Source: Saprospiraceae bacterium (GTDB taxonomy: Bacteria > Bacteroidota > Bacteroidia > Chitinophagales > Saprospiraceae). From it: DNA of 64,000 bases. Positions 1 through 8,871 of this stretch are shown piece by piece. The stretch spans positions 124,001 to 188,000 of the forward strand of contig JADJGA010000003.1 of assembly GCA_016708265.1 (NCBI GenBank), written 5' to 3'. Within the stretch, counting starts at the first letter, position 1. Each line of letters starts with the position of its first letter. The position numbers and the translations under genes were made by a program. The notes under the pieces were generated by a model. The model was not told where the DNA came from, made no database searches, and saw nothing but the letters and a program-made list of their open reading frames with translations.

Positions 1-450
1 TGATAATGAAACAGTCGGGTTTCCAAACATCGGAGACCATGCCTGCCCGAATCTGAGCTTAAGATTACCCTTAACCAGATCAACATAAGCCATCCGGATA
101 CGAAAATATTGCTGAGATGCAGAAAAAGTTGAAGTTCCATTAAACCCTCCGAACAGATCAGTCTCAATAACGGCAGATGATTTCCAGTCCTTAAATACAT
201 CTGGTCCTTTTACAGTACATGTCAATCTTGTGTTTCTTATATCAAATCCTTTTATAAGTTTTCCACTTTCATAATTAGTAAATACATATGAGGCATTTTG
301 TCCATTGCCGAATTTAAATGCCTGATCCTGGACAAATGCAGTTGCACTTACAAATCCGCTAAGATTAAAGGTAACTTTATTCTCAACTGCCTGGGAAGAT
401 AAAGCGGTACCAATCAACATAAACAATAATAAACCAGCATACTTTTTCAT
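1..450 (-). CDS. Porin-like outer-membrane protein, N-terminal part
   Basis: The gene starts at an ATG at 450 and runs off the left edge of the window after 150 codons, so the C-terminus is missing. The product opens with a signal peptide (about residues 1-20, MKKYAGLLLFML then a small-residue cleavage region) and continues with alternating polar and hydrophobic segments typical of beta-strands. The stretch GNLKLRFGQAWSPMFG resembles the GQxWSxF strand of DcaP-like or other trimeric porins, which is a family recollection rather than a search result. It would sit in the outer membrane as a channel. The gene is divergent from yqhD. What it transports cannot be read from this fragment. Confidence 0.6.
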   Translation of the reverse strand, partial: MKKYAGLLLFMLIGTALSSQAVENKVTFNLSGFVSATAFVQDQAFKFGNGQNASYVFTNYESGKLIKGFDIRNTRLTCTVKGPDVFKDWKSSAVIETDLFGGFNGTSTFSASQQYFRIRMAYVDLVKGNLKLRFGQAWSPMFGNPTVSLS

Positions 451-637
451 ATCAAAATATTTATTTTAAAAAAGTGCAAATTATGAAATTCTGTACAATT
501 ATGTCATTTGTATTTAGTATATTTGTATCACAAAACCGAATTTAGACATCTTAAAAATAAATTTTTATATATAAAATATTGATTTACACTTTTAATCAAT
601 CAAAAATCATATCTTTTTAACTATCAATACATGCAAT

Positions 638-1807
638 ATGATACAGAATTTTGAATTTTACAATCCTACCAGACTGATCTTCGGGAAAGAAAAAATAGAA
701 ACTTTAAGCAAATACTTACCGCTTGGATCAAAAATAATGTTGCTGTATGGCAAAAGCAGTATCAAAAAAAATGGCATTTACGATAAAGTAAAATTGACCC
801 TTAAATCGTTTAATCACATCGAATTTGGAGGAATTGAGCCAAATCCGGTTTATGAAACCCTGATGCAGGCTGTTGAACTTGCCAGAAAAGAAAAAGTGGA
901 CTTTCTGCTGCCTGTTGGTGGCGGATCGGTTATCGACGGAGCAAAATTCATCGCTGCAGCAATACCATTTGAAGGCTCTGATCCCTGGACTATAGTTTCG
1001 GAGAAAGCACCGGTAAAAAGTGCAGTTCCATTTGGTACCATTCTTACACTGCCGGCAACAGGTTCGGAGATGAACAGCGGAGCAGTTATAACAAGAAATT
1101 CCACAAAGGAAAAATTTGCATTCGGCTCTGTCCACACATTTCCTAAGTTTTCGATTCTCGATATTTCGGTGTTGAATTCATTACCAAAAAATCAGATCGC
1201 AAATGGCATTGCCGATGCATTCATACATACTACCGAGCAATATATGACCTACCCAATTAATGCACAGTTACAGGACAGAATGGCTGAAAGCATATTGAAA
1301 ACGCTGATCAGTGAAGGACCCAAAGTGCTAAGTGACAACATTGACGAAGAAGCAGGCGCCAATTTTATGTACAGTGCAACAATGGCACTTAACGGAATTA
1401 TCTCAATGGGAGTCCCGACTGACTGGTCAATCCATATAATCGGACATGAACTCACTGTACTGTACGGAATAGATCATGGCAGAACACTGGCTATCATCTT
1501 ACCTTCTCTTTACAAAAGAAAGATCGGTGATAAAATCGCAAAGCTGAGCCAGTTTGCTGAAAGAGTATGGAATATCAACAATGGAAGTAACATGGAAAAA
1601 GCACTCAAAGCAATAGAAAAAACTGAAGAATTTTTCAATTCTGTCGGTATATCAACGCATCTGAAGGATTATGGTGATAATATTGACCTGGAATTCACTG
1701 TCAAAGAAATAATCTCAAGGTTTAAAAGCAGGAATATCAAAGGACTGGGAGAAAAAGGGATAGTTACCCTTGCAGATATTGAGAATATATTGAGGGATTC
1801 GTGGTAG
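638..1807 (+). CDS. yqhD: Iron-containing NADPH-dependent alcohol dehydrogenase, YqhD type
   Basis: 389 residues, the same length as E. coli YqhD (387). It is predicted to be a cytoplasmic group III alcohol dehydrogenase that reduces aldehydes with NADPH. The nucleotide-binding motif GGGSVIDGAK is at residues 94-103. All four metal ligands of the family line up: D193 and H197 (in NGIADAFIH), H266 and H280 (in DWSIHIIGHEL and GIDHG). The start ATG at 638 gives the normal N-terminus ending its first strand in PTRLIFGKE. The last ~240 bp are repeated, in degraded form, at 3444-3684 beyond the next gene. Substrate is not determined by sequence; scavenging of short-chain or peroxidation-derived aldehydes is the usual role. 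Confidence 0.93.
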   Translation: MIQNFEFYNPTRLIFGKEKIETLSKYLPLGSKIMLLYGKSSIKKNGIYDKVKLTLKSFNHIEFGGIEPNPVYETLMQAVELARKEKVDFLLPVGGGSVIDGAKFIAAAIPFEGSDPWTIVSEKAPVKSAVPFGTILTLPATGSEMNSGAVITRNSTKEKFAFGSVHTFPKFSILDISVLNSLPKNQIANGIADAFIHTTEQYMTYPINAQLQDRMAESILKTLISEGPKVLSDNIDEEAGANFMYSATMALNGIISMGVPTDWSIHIIGHELTVLYGIDHGRTLAIILPSLYKRKIGDKIAKLSQFAERVWNINNGSNMEKALKAIEKTEEFFNSVGISTHLKDYGDNIDLEFTVKEIISRFKSRNIKGLGEKGIVTLADIENILRDSW

Positions 1808-1869
1808 AGGAAGGATAATGATTTTTATAAAAAATTGAAATGATAGTTGGGAAAATGGAAGTTTTGGTA

Positions 1870-1877
1870 TATTTTTG
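1870..1877 (+). promoter_or_regulatory. Possible Bacteroidota -7 box (TATTTTTG)
   Basis: TATTTTTG matches the Bacteroidota -7 consensus TAnnTTTG and lies about 107 bases before the ATG at 1984. No convincing -33 TTTG at the right distance was seen, so this is weak. Confidence 0.3.
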
Positions 1878-1983
1878 TAGCGTGAATAAGGAATTTTAAC
1901 TGGGTTATCAAACCGAATTCCTGAACTGCGATCTGACTGCATGAACTAAACAAATCTTAAATGTGAAAAAAAATGTTATCATT

Positions 1984-3298
1984 ATGAAAAAAAATTTATG
2001 CAACTTTTTTAATTTACTTATTTTCTCTAACTCTTGGCAATTCTCAATGTCCTTCAAATGGCTATTTATATCTAAAAACACAACAGGATGTAAATTCCTT
2101 TGTTGAAAATTATCCAAATTGTAAAAAACTTAATAATTTACTTTTGGGTTATGAATACTATAGTGATCCAACATCAAATATCCATGACATAAGTAAACTT
2201 TCACAACTGACTTACATAGATGAAAACTTGATTGTTGGACATCTTGACTCACTAAAAAATTTACATGGATTATCAAATATTGCTCATGTTGGAGGTGATT
2301 TAAATATTAGGCAAAATAAGAATCTAAGGAAATTGAATGATTTTGTAAATCTCAAATATATTGGAGGGAATTTCGAGGTGTATTTAAATGACAGCCTTGA
2401 AAACATTTCTAATTTTTTTAATTTAGACACTTTTAAAGGAAGAATTAAAATTGAATTTAATAGAAATTTAAAATCAATAGAGGATTTACATAAAATTGAA
2501 GTTTCTAATGGAGAATTAACAATTAGGGATTCCCCAAAGTTAACTTCTATTGATGGATTAAAAAATATTAAGATGATCAAAGGTGCATTATCTATTGACA
2601 AAACAGCACTTAATGATTTATCGGGACTATCAAATCTAGAAACTATAAATGGTCAATTTGGAAGATTGTCCATTTCAGATAATAAGAATTTACTAAATCT
2701 TAAGGGATTAGAGAAATTAACATATATTGAAACATCACTTTATATAGATGATTGTCCCTTACTTAATTCACTTTCTTCATTGTCATCGTTAAATTATCTT
2801 GGTGAACACTTTCGAATAGAAAATTCAGGAATTTTAAATTTTAATGGTTTGGATAATGTAGAACTTGGCAATGGTTTTATCTGGATTGAAAACAACTCTA
2901 AATTAGAAAATTTTTCATTAACTAAATTCAAAACAAAAATCGGAAATTACTTAAAAATTTACAATAATGATGAATTAAGTAACATTGAAGAATTAAGTAA
3001 TATCGATACCATATTAGGTGATTTAAAGATAAATTGGAATGCAAAATTAAACGATTGTAACAATATACCCAAATCCGGTAGTTAGTGAATTAGTATTTTC
3101 TATTTGTATTAATTCTTCTGAAGATCTTGAATTTTTTGTAATTAATACTTTTGGGGTAGTTAAACAAAAAGGGAAAATTAGAATAAATCATTGCAACTAT
3201 AGACAGAATATTGATATAAGTAATTTAGAATCTGGTTTTTATTCGTTACATGTAGTTCATGGAAGATTGTCTGAAACAAAAAAATTTATTAAGATTTG
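1984..3298 (+). pseudogene. L-domain/leucine-rich-like repeat surface protein with T9SS type A tail, frameshifted
   Basis: Three reading frames belong to one gene. The ATG at 1984 is followed by an A8 run (1987-1994); with seven A the frame reads MKKIYATFL..., a good signal peptide, and continues into the long repeat region (open from 1988 to the TAG at 3083). The repeats carry I..L..L..L..I.GNL.I patterns spaced ~23-30 residues, like bacterial receptor L-domain repeats. A third frame from about 3060 to 3298 encodes a T9SS type A sorting tail beginning IYPNPVVSELVF and ending KKFIKI. So there are two lesions, the A8 run and a disruption near 3060, where the usual linker between repeats and tail is also missing. 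The product would be secreted and anchored by T9SS. The first lesion could be a sequencing error or a phase-variable tract; the second looks like true decay. Confidence 0.75.
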
Positions 3299-3443
3299 AT
3301 TTGTGGTTTATAAAAACAATAACATTGGGCAATCCTTCAACTTTTACCTTTAGTACATCAGACTGTCTAATATCTCCCATATATAATGAATTTAAATTCA
3401 TAAAAGATATTATCGCTATTGCAAACAGAGACCATCCAAGGGT

Positions 3444-3684
3444 CTGGAATATCAACTATGGAAGTGACATGGAAAAATCACTCAAAGCCATTGAAAAAAC
3501 GGAAGAATTTTTCAATTCTGTCGGTATATCAACGCATCTGAAGGATTATGGTGATAATATTGACCTGGAATTCACTGTCAAAGAAATAATCTCCAGGTTC
3601 AAAAGCCGCAATATCAAGAGCCTTGGAGAAAACGGGATAGTAAGTCTGGAAGATATAGAATTTATACTGAGAGATTGTTTTTGA
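3444..3684 (+). pseudogene. yqhD: 3' fragment of a second yqhD copy
   Basis: From about 3444 to the TGA at 3684 the plus strand encodes about 80 residues (WNINYGSDMEKSLKAIEKT... to ILRDCF) homologous to the C-terminus of the intact YqhD at 638-1807. The first ~57 bp differ at six positions, the next 92 bp (3502-3593) are identical to 1625-1716, and the last ~90 bp differ at about a quarter of positions. No start codon, cofactor-binding part or metal ligands remain. The open frame extending back to 3259 merely overlaps the preceding T9SS tail in another frame and is not its N-terminus. It is a remnant of a tandem paralogue. Confidence 0.85.
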
Positions 3685-3835
3685 CGGATAAATTAGGAAT
3701 TATGTATGATCATGATTATTTAAAAAGCTTACATCTCAGTTTTAGTAGATACAAATTAATCATTTTACTCATGCAGCAATCTTAAGAAAAAATAAATCTT
3801 ATAATTTAAGTTTTCTTAAGTTTAATTCATTGATC

Positions 3836-4669
3836 ATGAAATATATTTTTAGTATAATAATTCTCGTACTTTCAATTGTCACAGGTTTTACTCAAATTCC
3901 AAATGGTGGTTTTGAAAATTGGGACTCTATTGCAAATTATGAAAAACCAACCGGGTGGACTACTAATCAAAGGAAATGTATTTGAGGTTTTAAAAAAAGT
4001 ACATTTCATATAGAAAAAGATTTTGCACTAGAAATAATCCCCAGCGCCTATTCTGCCTGGCATAACTGCGAAAGTAGTGCTTTCATATCTTTTAAACTAC
4101 TAGAGCCAATAGGTGAAAACAAAAGTTTATATTTTTATTTTGCTTCAACTCCATTAGATGAAAACGATAAGACTTATTTAAAAGTAATTGTGAATTATTA
4201 TTTTGGGAGTACTTTTATTAATTCATTTGAATGGCATAATGATTCAACGGTTACTGAGTTTACTTTACATGAGATGCCTTTTTTGTATCCTGATGCAGAC
4301 TCAATAAAAATAACTATAATTGGAGGAGCTATAAATGGTGCAACAGACGGATGTCATTATAAGTCTATTTCGCATATAGATGACATGAAAATTGGAGAGT
4401 CAAACTCAAATTCCGTCATCAGAGAAGATTTCCCTGAGTTAATTATTTACCCCAATCCTGCATTTGAAGAACTGAACATTTTATATGATGAAAATAAAGA
4501 CTTTTTGATCAAAGTATATAATATTTTAGGAAATGAAGTTTTTCAAGGAGTTAATATTCATAAAATCAATATTTCTGCCTTCAAAACAGGATTTTATTTT
4601 GTTGAATTACTTGACTTAAACTCAAATAAAAATATCCTGAAGAAGGTAATATTTTTAAATAAACAATAA
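3836..4669 (+). pseudogene. T9SS-sorted secreted protein with an internal TGA stop
   Basis: Starting at ATG 3836 the frame reads a signal peptide (about residues 1-19, MKYIFSIIILVLSIVTG) then PNGGFENWDSIANYEKPTGW, a start typical of Bacteroidota carbohydrate-binding or PCMD-like secreted proteins. A TGA at 3983-3985 interrupts it after 49 codons, but the same frame stays open to 4669 with sensible protein, so the full product would be 277 residues. The C-terminus is a T9SS type A sorting tail (LIIYPNPAFEELNI ... KKVIFLNKQ). No frameshift is needed. A substitution nonsense mutation or base-call error explains it best; selenocysteine or Trp recoding is unlikely because TGA is an ordinary stop elsewhere here. 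Specific function unknown. Confidence 0.75.
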
Positions 4670-4675
4670 TACTTC

Positions 4676-5794
4676 CTACCTGAATAATATACACACCGGC
4701 TTTGGTGCTTCGATCTCAGAAAGAAAACTTAGCAACCCGGTATCTCTATCTCTTTTGAAAGAAACTATATTATTGGTAGTTTGATTCGCAACTAAAAGGA
4801 GTTTTTCGTCTGGTGACAGAGCAAAATTTCTGGGATTTTTCCCTCTTGCAGATTCATTTGCTATTAACGTCAGAGTACCATCAGACGGATTTACACTGAA
4901 CACTGCTATGCTGTTGTGACCCCTGTTGGAAGCATAGACAAATTTTCCATCCGATGTGACATGAATATCAGCACATGTATTTGAACCACTGAAATCTTCC
5001 GGCAAAGTTGAATATGATTCCAGGACTGAGTAGTTGTTGTTTTTTGATTTAAGGACATGAGAAACAGTGCAATTAAGTTCATTTACAACATATATCCACT
5101 TTTTATCAGGATGCATTGCCAGATGCCTGGGGCCTGCTCCATCTGCCATTTTCAATTTTTCCTGACCACGATGCCTGATTTTGTCGATTTCAGTCTCGAG
5201 TTTTGAAAACCACAGTTCATTGGTTCCCAGATCAACTGAAATAATATTGTCACTATTAGATTCAAACCAAGCTGAATGTACATGTGGAGCCTTTTGTCTC
5301 TGAGTTGTTCCCTGTCCGTAATGTTGTTCAGTGTCGAGCAAATCTGAAAGTTGTCCATTTTCATCAAGTTTCAGAAGTCCGAGATTTCCTCCTGTATAAT
5401 TAGCCGTAAGTATATATCCCTTACTGTTTATGGTCACAAAACAAGGGTGAGCTCCGCCCGAAGACCTGGTACTAAGCAATGATAGGCTGTCTCCATTTAT
5501 CAAATATGACTCCACAGTTCCAAGACCATTTTTATCTGTTTCATTTACGGCAACAAGATAAAGTTTGTCTGTAGAAAGGCAGAGAAAAGAAGGATTCTCC
5601 GATTTGGCTGCAAGCCCTCTTTTAACCATGCTTCCATCCTGATTAAGATAATAACTATAGATTCCATGGCTTCCTTCATCTGTATATGTTCCCAGAAAGA
5701 AAGCAAATCCTTGATTCATTTCAGATTTTGGTTTATGCACTGATCCGCATCCTAAAAATGAAATAATTGACAATAAGATTAAGATTTGTTTCAT
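4676..5794 (-). CDS. Lactonase family beta-propeller lipoprotein (6-phosphogluconolactonase-like)
   Basis: 372 residues. It begins with a lipoprotein signal peptide with lipobox FLGC (Cys16), followed by a seven-bladed propeller of the lactonase family (YbhE/Pgl, carboxymuconate cyclase-like). Recognisable blade motifs include GAGPRHLAMHPD, CADIHVTSDGKFVYASNRG and RNFALSPDEKLLLVANQ. True cytoplasmic Pgl makes 6-phosphogluconate in the pentose phosphate pathway, but the lipobox places this one in the periplasm or on the membrane, so its natural substrate may be another lactone. It starts 12 bases after the purB stop, which suggests one transcript. Its 3' end converges on the preceding T9SS gene with a 6-base gap. 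Confidence 0.85.
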   Translation of the reverse strand: MKQILILLSIISFLGCGSVHKPKSEMNQGFAFFLGTYTDEGSHGIYSYYLNQDGSMVKRGLAAKSENPSFLCLSTDKLYLVAVNETDKNGLGTVESYLINGDSLSLLSTRSSGGAHPCFVTINSKGYILTANYTGGNLGLLKLDENGQLSDLLDTEQHYGQGTTQRQKAPHVHSAWFESNSDNIISVDLGTNELWFSKLETEIDKIRHRGQEKLKMADGAGPRHLAMHPDKKWIYVVNELNCTVSHVLKSKNNNYSVLESYSTLPEDFSGSNTCADIHVTSDGKFVYASNRGHNSIAVFSVNPSDGTLTLIANESARGKNPRNFALSPDEKLLLVANQTTNNIVSFKRDRDTGLLSFLSEIEAPKPVCILFR

Positions 5795-5806
5795 AATAAA
5801 TATCTG

Positions 5807-7153
5807 TTATTCCAGGCCATATCCTGTGTAATTGAATGGAGTGATGGTTTTTAGATGCACTTTTAATGACTCTTCTATATCAAGTGAGTCGATGAATTCA
5901 TGGATAGCCTGCCTGTCGATGTGGGATTTGCCACGGGTCAGGTTTTTCAGAGCTTCATACGGTTGAGGATATGATATTTTTCTCAACACTGTCTGTATAG
6001 CTTCTGATACGACGGCCCAGTTAGCTTCAAGATCCCGATCCAGAGCGTCTTTATTAAGTTCAATTTTTGAAAGGCCCTTATCAATGGATTTAAGTGCTAT
6101 CAGCTGGTGTGCCAGAGGTACTCCAATATTCCTTACCACAGTGCTGTCAGTCAGGTCTCTTTGCAACCTTGAAACTGGCAATTTATCGGATAAAAACCGG
6201 AAAAGAGCATTGGAAATACCAAGATTGCCTTCAGCATTTTCAAAGTCAATCGGATTTACCTTATGAGGCATTGCAGATGATCCAACCTCATTTGCTATGA
6301 CTTTCAGTTTGAAGTAATCCATAGAAATGTATGCCCAAATATCTCTTGAGAAATCAAGCAAAATCGTATTTATCCTGGATAATATATCGAAAATTTGTGC
6401 CATACTGTCGTAATGATCGATCTGGGTCGTAAACTGGGATCTCGCCATTTTCAGATATTCCGACGTAAAATGGTCGGCAAATTTTCTCCAGTCAATCTCC
6501 GGGTAAGCAGCAATATGAGCATTGAAATTGCCTGTAGCTCCCCCAAACTTAACCCTGAGTTCAGCATTATTAAGCACAATGATCTGTTGTTCCAGCCTCT
6601 CTACAAATACAAAAATCTCCTTTCCCAGAGTAGTAGGTGAAGCAGGCTGTCCGTGTGTTCTGGCAAGCATTGCCACATCCTTCCATTTATTAGCAAGATT
6701 CCTTAGTTTAGCAACTATCCCGACTATTTTAGGGACAATAACCCCAATTAAAGCATCATTCAGCATAAGCGGAAAAGCAGTGTTGTTAATATCCTGTGAT
6801 GTAAGCCCGAAATGAACAAATTCACTGAATGATGAAAGTCCCAGACTTTCCATTTTTCCCTTTATGTAATATTCAACTGCCTTCACATCATGATTTGTTG
6901 TTTTCTCAATCTCTTTGATTTTTTCAGCATCATTTAAATTGAATGTGGTATATATCATAGATAAGCTTTGAACATCTGCAGCAGATAAGCCGGACAATTC
7001 CTTCAATCCAAGTTTTTTCAGAGCGATAAGATATTGAGTTTCCACAAAAACGCGGTATCTGATCAGGGCATATTCACTGAAAAAAATCTTCAGCTCTTTG
7101 ACTTTATCAAAATAGCGTCCGTCAACAGGGGAAATACTTTCAAGCGAAATCAT
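5807..7153 (-). CDS. purB: Adenylosuccinate lyase
   Basis: 448 residues, close to E. coli PurB (456). It catalyses two purine steps: SAICAR to AICAR plus fumarate, and adenylosuccinate to AMP plus fumarate. The fumarase/aspartase superfamily signature GSSAMPHKVNPIDFENAEGN is present, as are the catalytic-histidine region ARTHGQPASPTTLGKE and the THDVKAVEY-like segment (NHDVKAVEYYIK), all diagnostic of the PurB branch. The start at 7153 gives the conserved opening LESISPVDGRYFDKV. A TATCTTTG -7 box on the minus strand lies just upstream. The lactonase gene follows closely. Confidence 0.97.
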   Translation of the reverse strand: MISLESISPVDGRYFDKVKELKIFFSEYALIRYRVFVETQYLIALKKLGLKELSGLSAADVQSLSMIYTTFNLNDAEKIKEIEKTTNHDVKAVEYYIKGKMESLGLSSFSEFVHFGLTSQDINNTAFPLMLNDALIGVIVPKIVGIVAKLRNLANKWKDVAMLARTHGQPASPTTLGKEIFVFVERLEQQIIVLNNAELRVKFGGATGNFNAHIAAYPEIDWRKFADHFTSEYLKMARSQFTTQIDHYDSMAQIFDILSRINTILLDFSRDIWAYISMDYFKLKVIANEVGSSAMPHKVNPIDFENAEGNLGISNALFRFLSDKLPVSRLQRDLTDSTVVRNIGVPLAHQLIALKSIDKGLSKIELNKDALDRDLEANWAVVSEAIQTVLRKISYPQPYEALKNLTRGKSHIDRQAIHEFIDSLDIEESLKVHLKTITPFNYTGYGLE

Positions 7154-7170
7154 ATTTAAAAATTTTGGTA

Positions 7171-7178
7171 CAAAGATA
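7171..7178 (-). promoter_or_regulatory. Putative -7 box (TATCTTTG) for purB
   Basis: On the minus strand TATCTTTG matches TAnnTTTG and lies 17 bases before the purB start codon, giving a very short leader. No clear -33 element was identified. Confidence 0.45.
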
Positions 7179-7244
7179 AAAAATGTATTATATAAGTTTT
7201 AAATGTATCCATTTTAATTATTTTTACGCTTTAAATACTGTTAG

Positions 7245-7847
7245 ATGCTAGAAAAAATAAAAAAATACTGGTCAGGAAAATCACTATTCTCCAAAATAAG
7301 CGATGTTATCTTCTTATTGCTGATAGTTGCCCTGATCTTTCCGGAAGGAAGAATGGCAATCGGGGGCACTATAAACAGGATAAAAGCAATGCTTGTGCAA
7401 CCTTCAATTGAAAAAAACAGGATTTCACTGCCTGATACAACACAAAGCTGGGAGTTAAAAGCATTAGATAACACTGTTGTTAATATTCAAAATTATGACG
7501 GCAAAGTGAAATTTATAAATTTATGGGCTACATGGTGCCCTCCGTGTATTGGTGAAATGCCTGAAATTGAAAAGCTGTACACCAAATTCAAAGGCAATAA
7601 AAATGTAGCTTTCTTTATGATCTCAGATGAAAATACCGAAAAAATAAAATCTTTTATCGATAAAAAGAATTATTCCTTTCCTGTCTATCAATCTGTTGGA
7701 GAAACTCCCCTTGGTTTCAGGTCGAAGAGTATTCCGGCTACTTACATACTGAGCAAAGATAATCAGATTGTAATAAAGGAAATAGGAGCTGCCAGATGGG
7801 GAGGAGCGAAGACAGAAGAAATTATAAATAATCTGATAAATGAGTGA
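7245..7847 (+). CDS. Membrane-anchored TlpA-like thiol-disulfide oxidoreductase
   Basis: 200 residues. A hydrophobic segment at about residues 19-34 anchors the protein, and a periplasmic thioredoxin fold follows. The active site is WCPPC (residues 97-101) in the context LWATWCPPCIGEMPEIEKL, typical of TlpA/ResA/AhpC-TSA-like reductases. The cis-proline region is SIPATYIL. Such proteins keep extracytoplasmic thiols reduced, often for cytochrome c maturation. The gene stands alone between divergent purB and the acyltransferase pair. Confidence 0.88.
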   Translation: MLEKIKKYWSGKSLFSKISDVIFLLLIVALIFPEGRMAIGGTINRIKAMLVQPSIEKNRISLPDTTQSWELKALDNTVVNIQNYDGKVKFINLWATWCPPCIGEMPEIEKLYTKFKGNKNVAFFMISDENTEKIKSFIDKKNYSFPVYQSVGETPLGFRSKSIPATYILSKDNQIVIKEIGAARWGGAKTEEIINNLINE

Positions 7848-7877
7848 CAAAATCTGATTATTAAGTCATAAATGAAG

Positions 7878-7885
7878 TAGTTTTG
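7878..7885 (+). promoter_or_regulatory. Putative -7 box (TAGTTTTG)
   Basis: TAGTTTTG fits TAnnTTTG and lies about 95 bases before the acyltransferase start at 7981. It is a plausible promoter for the two-gene lipid operon, but no -33 box is obvious. Confidence 0.3.
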
Positions 7886-7980
7886 TGAAAAAAAAATTAT
7901 CAGAATATTTTATGATCCAAAAAATTGAAAAGATAAATGTTACTAATTTGTTATCAATCAATTATAATTACGATTAGAAA

Positions 7981-8871
7981 ATGAAAGACATCATAATCAC
8001 AGAAAAAACCATAGATGTCAAAAAGGTTTTTGCTTCTAAAAATCCAGGACTTGCGAAGCTCATCCCCGGATTTGTTTATAATTATCTGCGAAAAATAGTT
8101 CATGAAGATGAAAACAATAAACTTCTGTTTGCTAATAAAGATAAGTTCGGGACAGAATTTATATCTGCCTGCCTGACTCAGCTTAAAGCTAATATCAAAA
8201 TTGAGGGAGCTGAAAATATTCCTCCATCAGGAAAGCAGATCCTGATCTCTAACCATCCACTTGGTGGCTATGATGGCCTTGCAATAATGGATATGATCGG
8301 AAAAATAAGAAAGGATTTTTTCTCTCTTTCAAATGACATCCTTCTCGTATTACCAAATATGAAGCAGTTGTTTGTACCCGTAAATAAGCATGGTTCAAAT
8401 CAGGAATATATAAAAACCCTAAACAAAACGTTTGAAGAAGAAAACCTGATACTCATATTTCCTGCAGGATTGGTAAGCAGGAAAATAGACGGAAAAATTC
8501 AGGATCTGGAATGGAAAAACACTTTTTTGACACGGTCAATCAGAAACAAAAGAGACCTGATACCGGTCTATGTCGAAGGAAGGAATTCAAACTGGTTTTA
8601 TAATCTGGCAAATTTGAGAAAAAAACTTGGAATTAAATCAAACATTGAAATGTTTTATCTTGTTGATGAAATGTATAAACAGATAAGCAAACCGATAACT
8701 ATTTATGTTGGGAAACCAGTTCCTTATTCATTTTTTGATAAAAGGAGAACAAATGGGGAATGGATCACAGCAATAAGAAATTATATTTATCAGTTAAAAG
8801 ATAATAAAAATGGGACATTTGAACAATTTTTTGATGAAAATAAAAAAGCCAAGGCTTATGAAATTATATGA
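7981..8871 (+). CDS. Lysophospholipid acyltransferase family protein (GlsA/OlsA-like O-acyltransferase)
   Basis: 296 residues of the PlsC-like acyltransferase superfamily. The block NHPLGGYD (residues 91-98 region) is the Bacteroidota version of the catalytic NHx4D motif, with one extra spacer residue, and LIFPAGLVSRK is the FPEG-like block that binds the acceptor phosphate or headgroup. In Bacteroides, homologues (GlsA) add the second, ester-linked fatty acid to N-acyl-glycine to make glycine lipids; in Proteobacteria OlsA does the same for ornithine lipids. The next gene is the matching N-acyltransferase and overlaps this one, which supports that role over ordinary phosphatidic acid synthesis. 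Exact amino-acid headgroup is inference. Confidence 0.82.
   Translation: MKDIIITEKTIDVKKVFASKNPGLAKLIPGFVYNYLRKIVHEDENNKLLFANKDKFGTEFISACLTQLKANIKIEGAENIPPSGKQILISNHPLGGYDGLAIMDMIGKIRKDFFSLSNDILLVLPNMKQLFVPVNKHGSNQEYIKTLNKTFEEENLILIFPAGLVSRKIDGKIQDLEWKNTFLTRSIRNKRDLIPVYVEGRNSNWFYNLANLRKKLGIKSNIEMFYLVDEMYKQISKPITIYVGKPVPYSFFDKRRTNGEWITAIRNYIYQLKDNKNGTFEQFFDENKKAKAYEII

Noticed and set aside
728..1137. Antisense frames inside yqhD, and similar ones inside most long genes
   Set aside because: They overlap well-supported genes, have no domain signals or start context, and are typical shadows.
3259..3440. Continuous frame joining the T9SS tail region to the yqhD fragment as one 141-residue protein
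   Set aside because: The first part lies out of frame over the T9SS tail, and only the last ~80 residues resemble YqhD. It is an accidental fusion of a shadow and a remnant.
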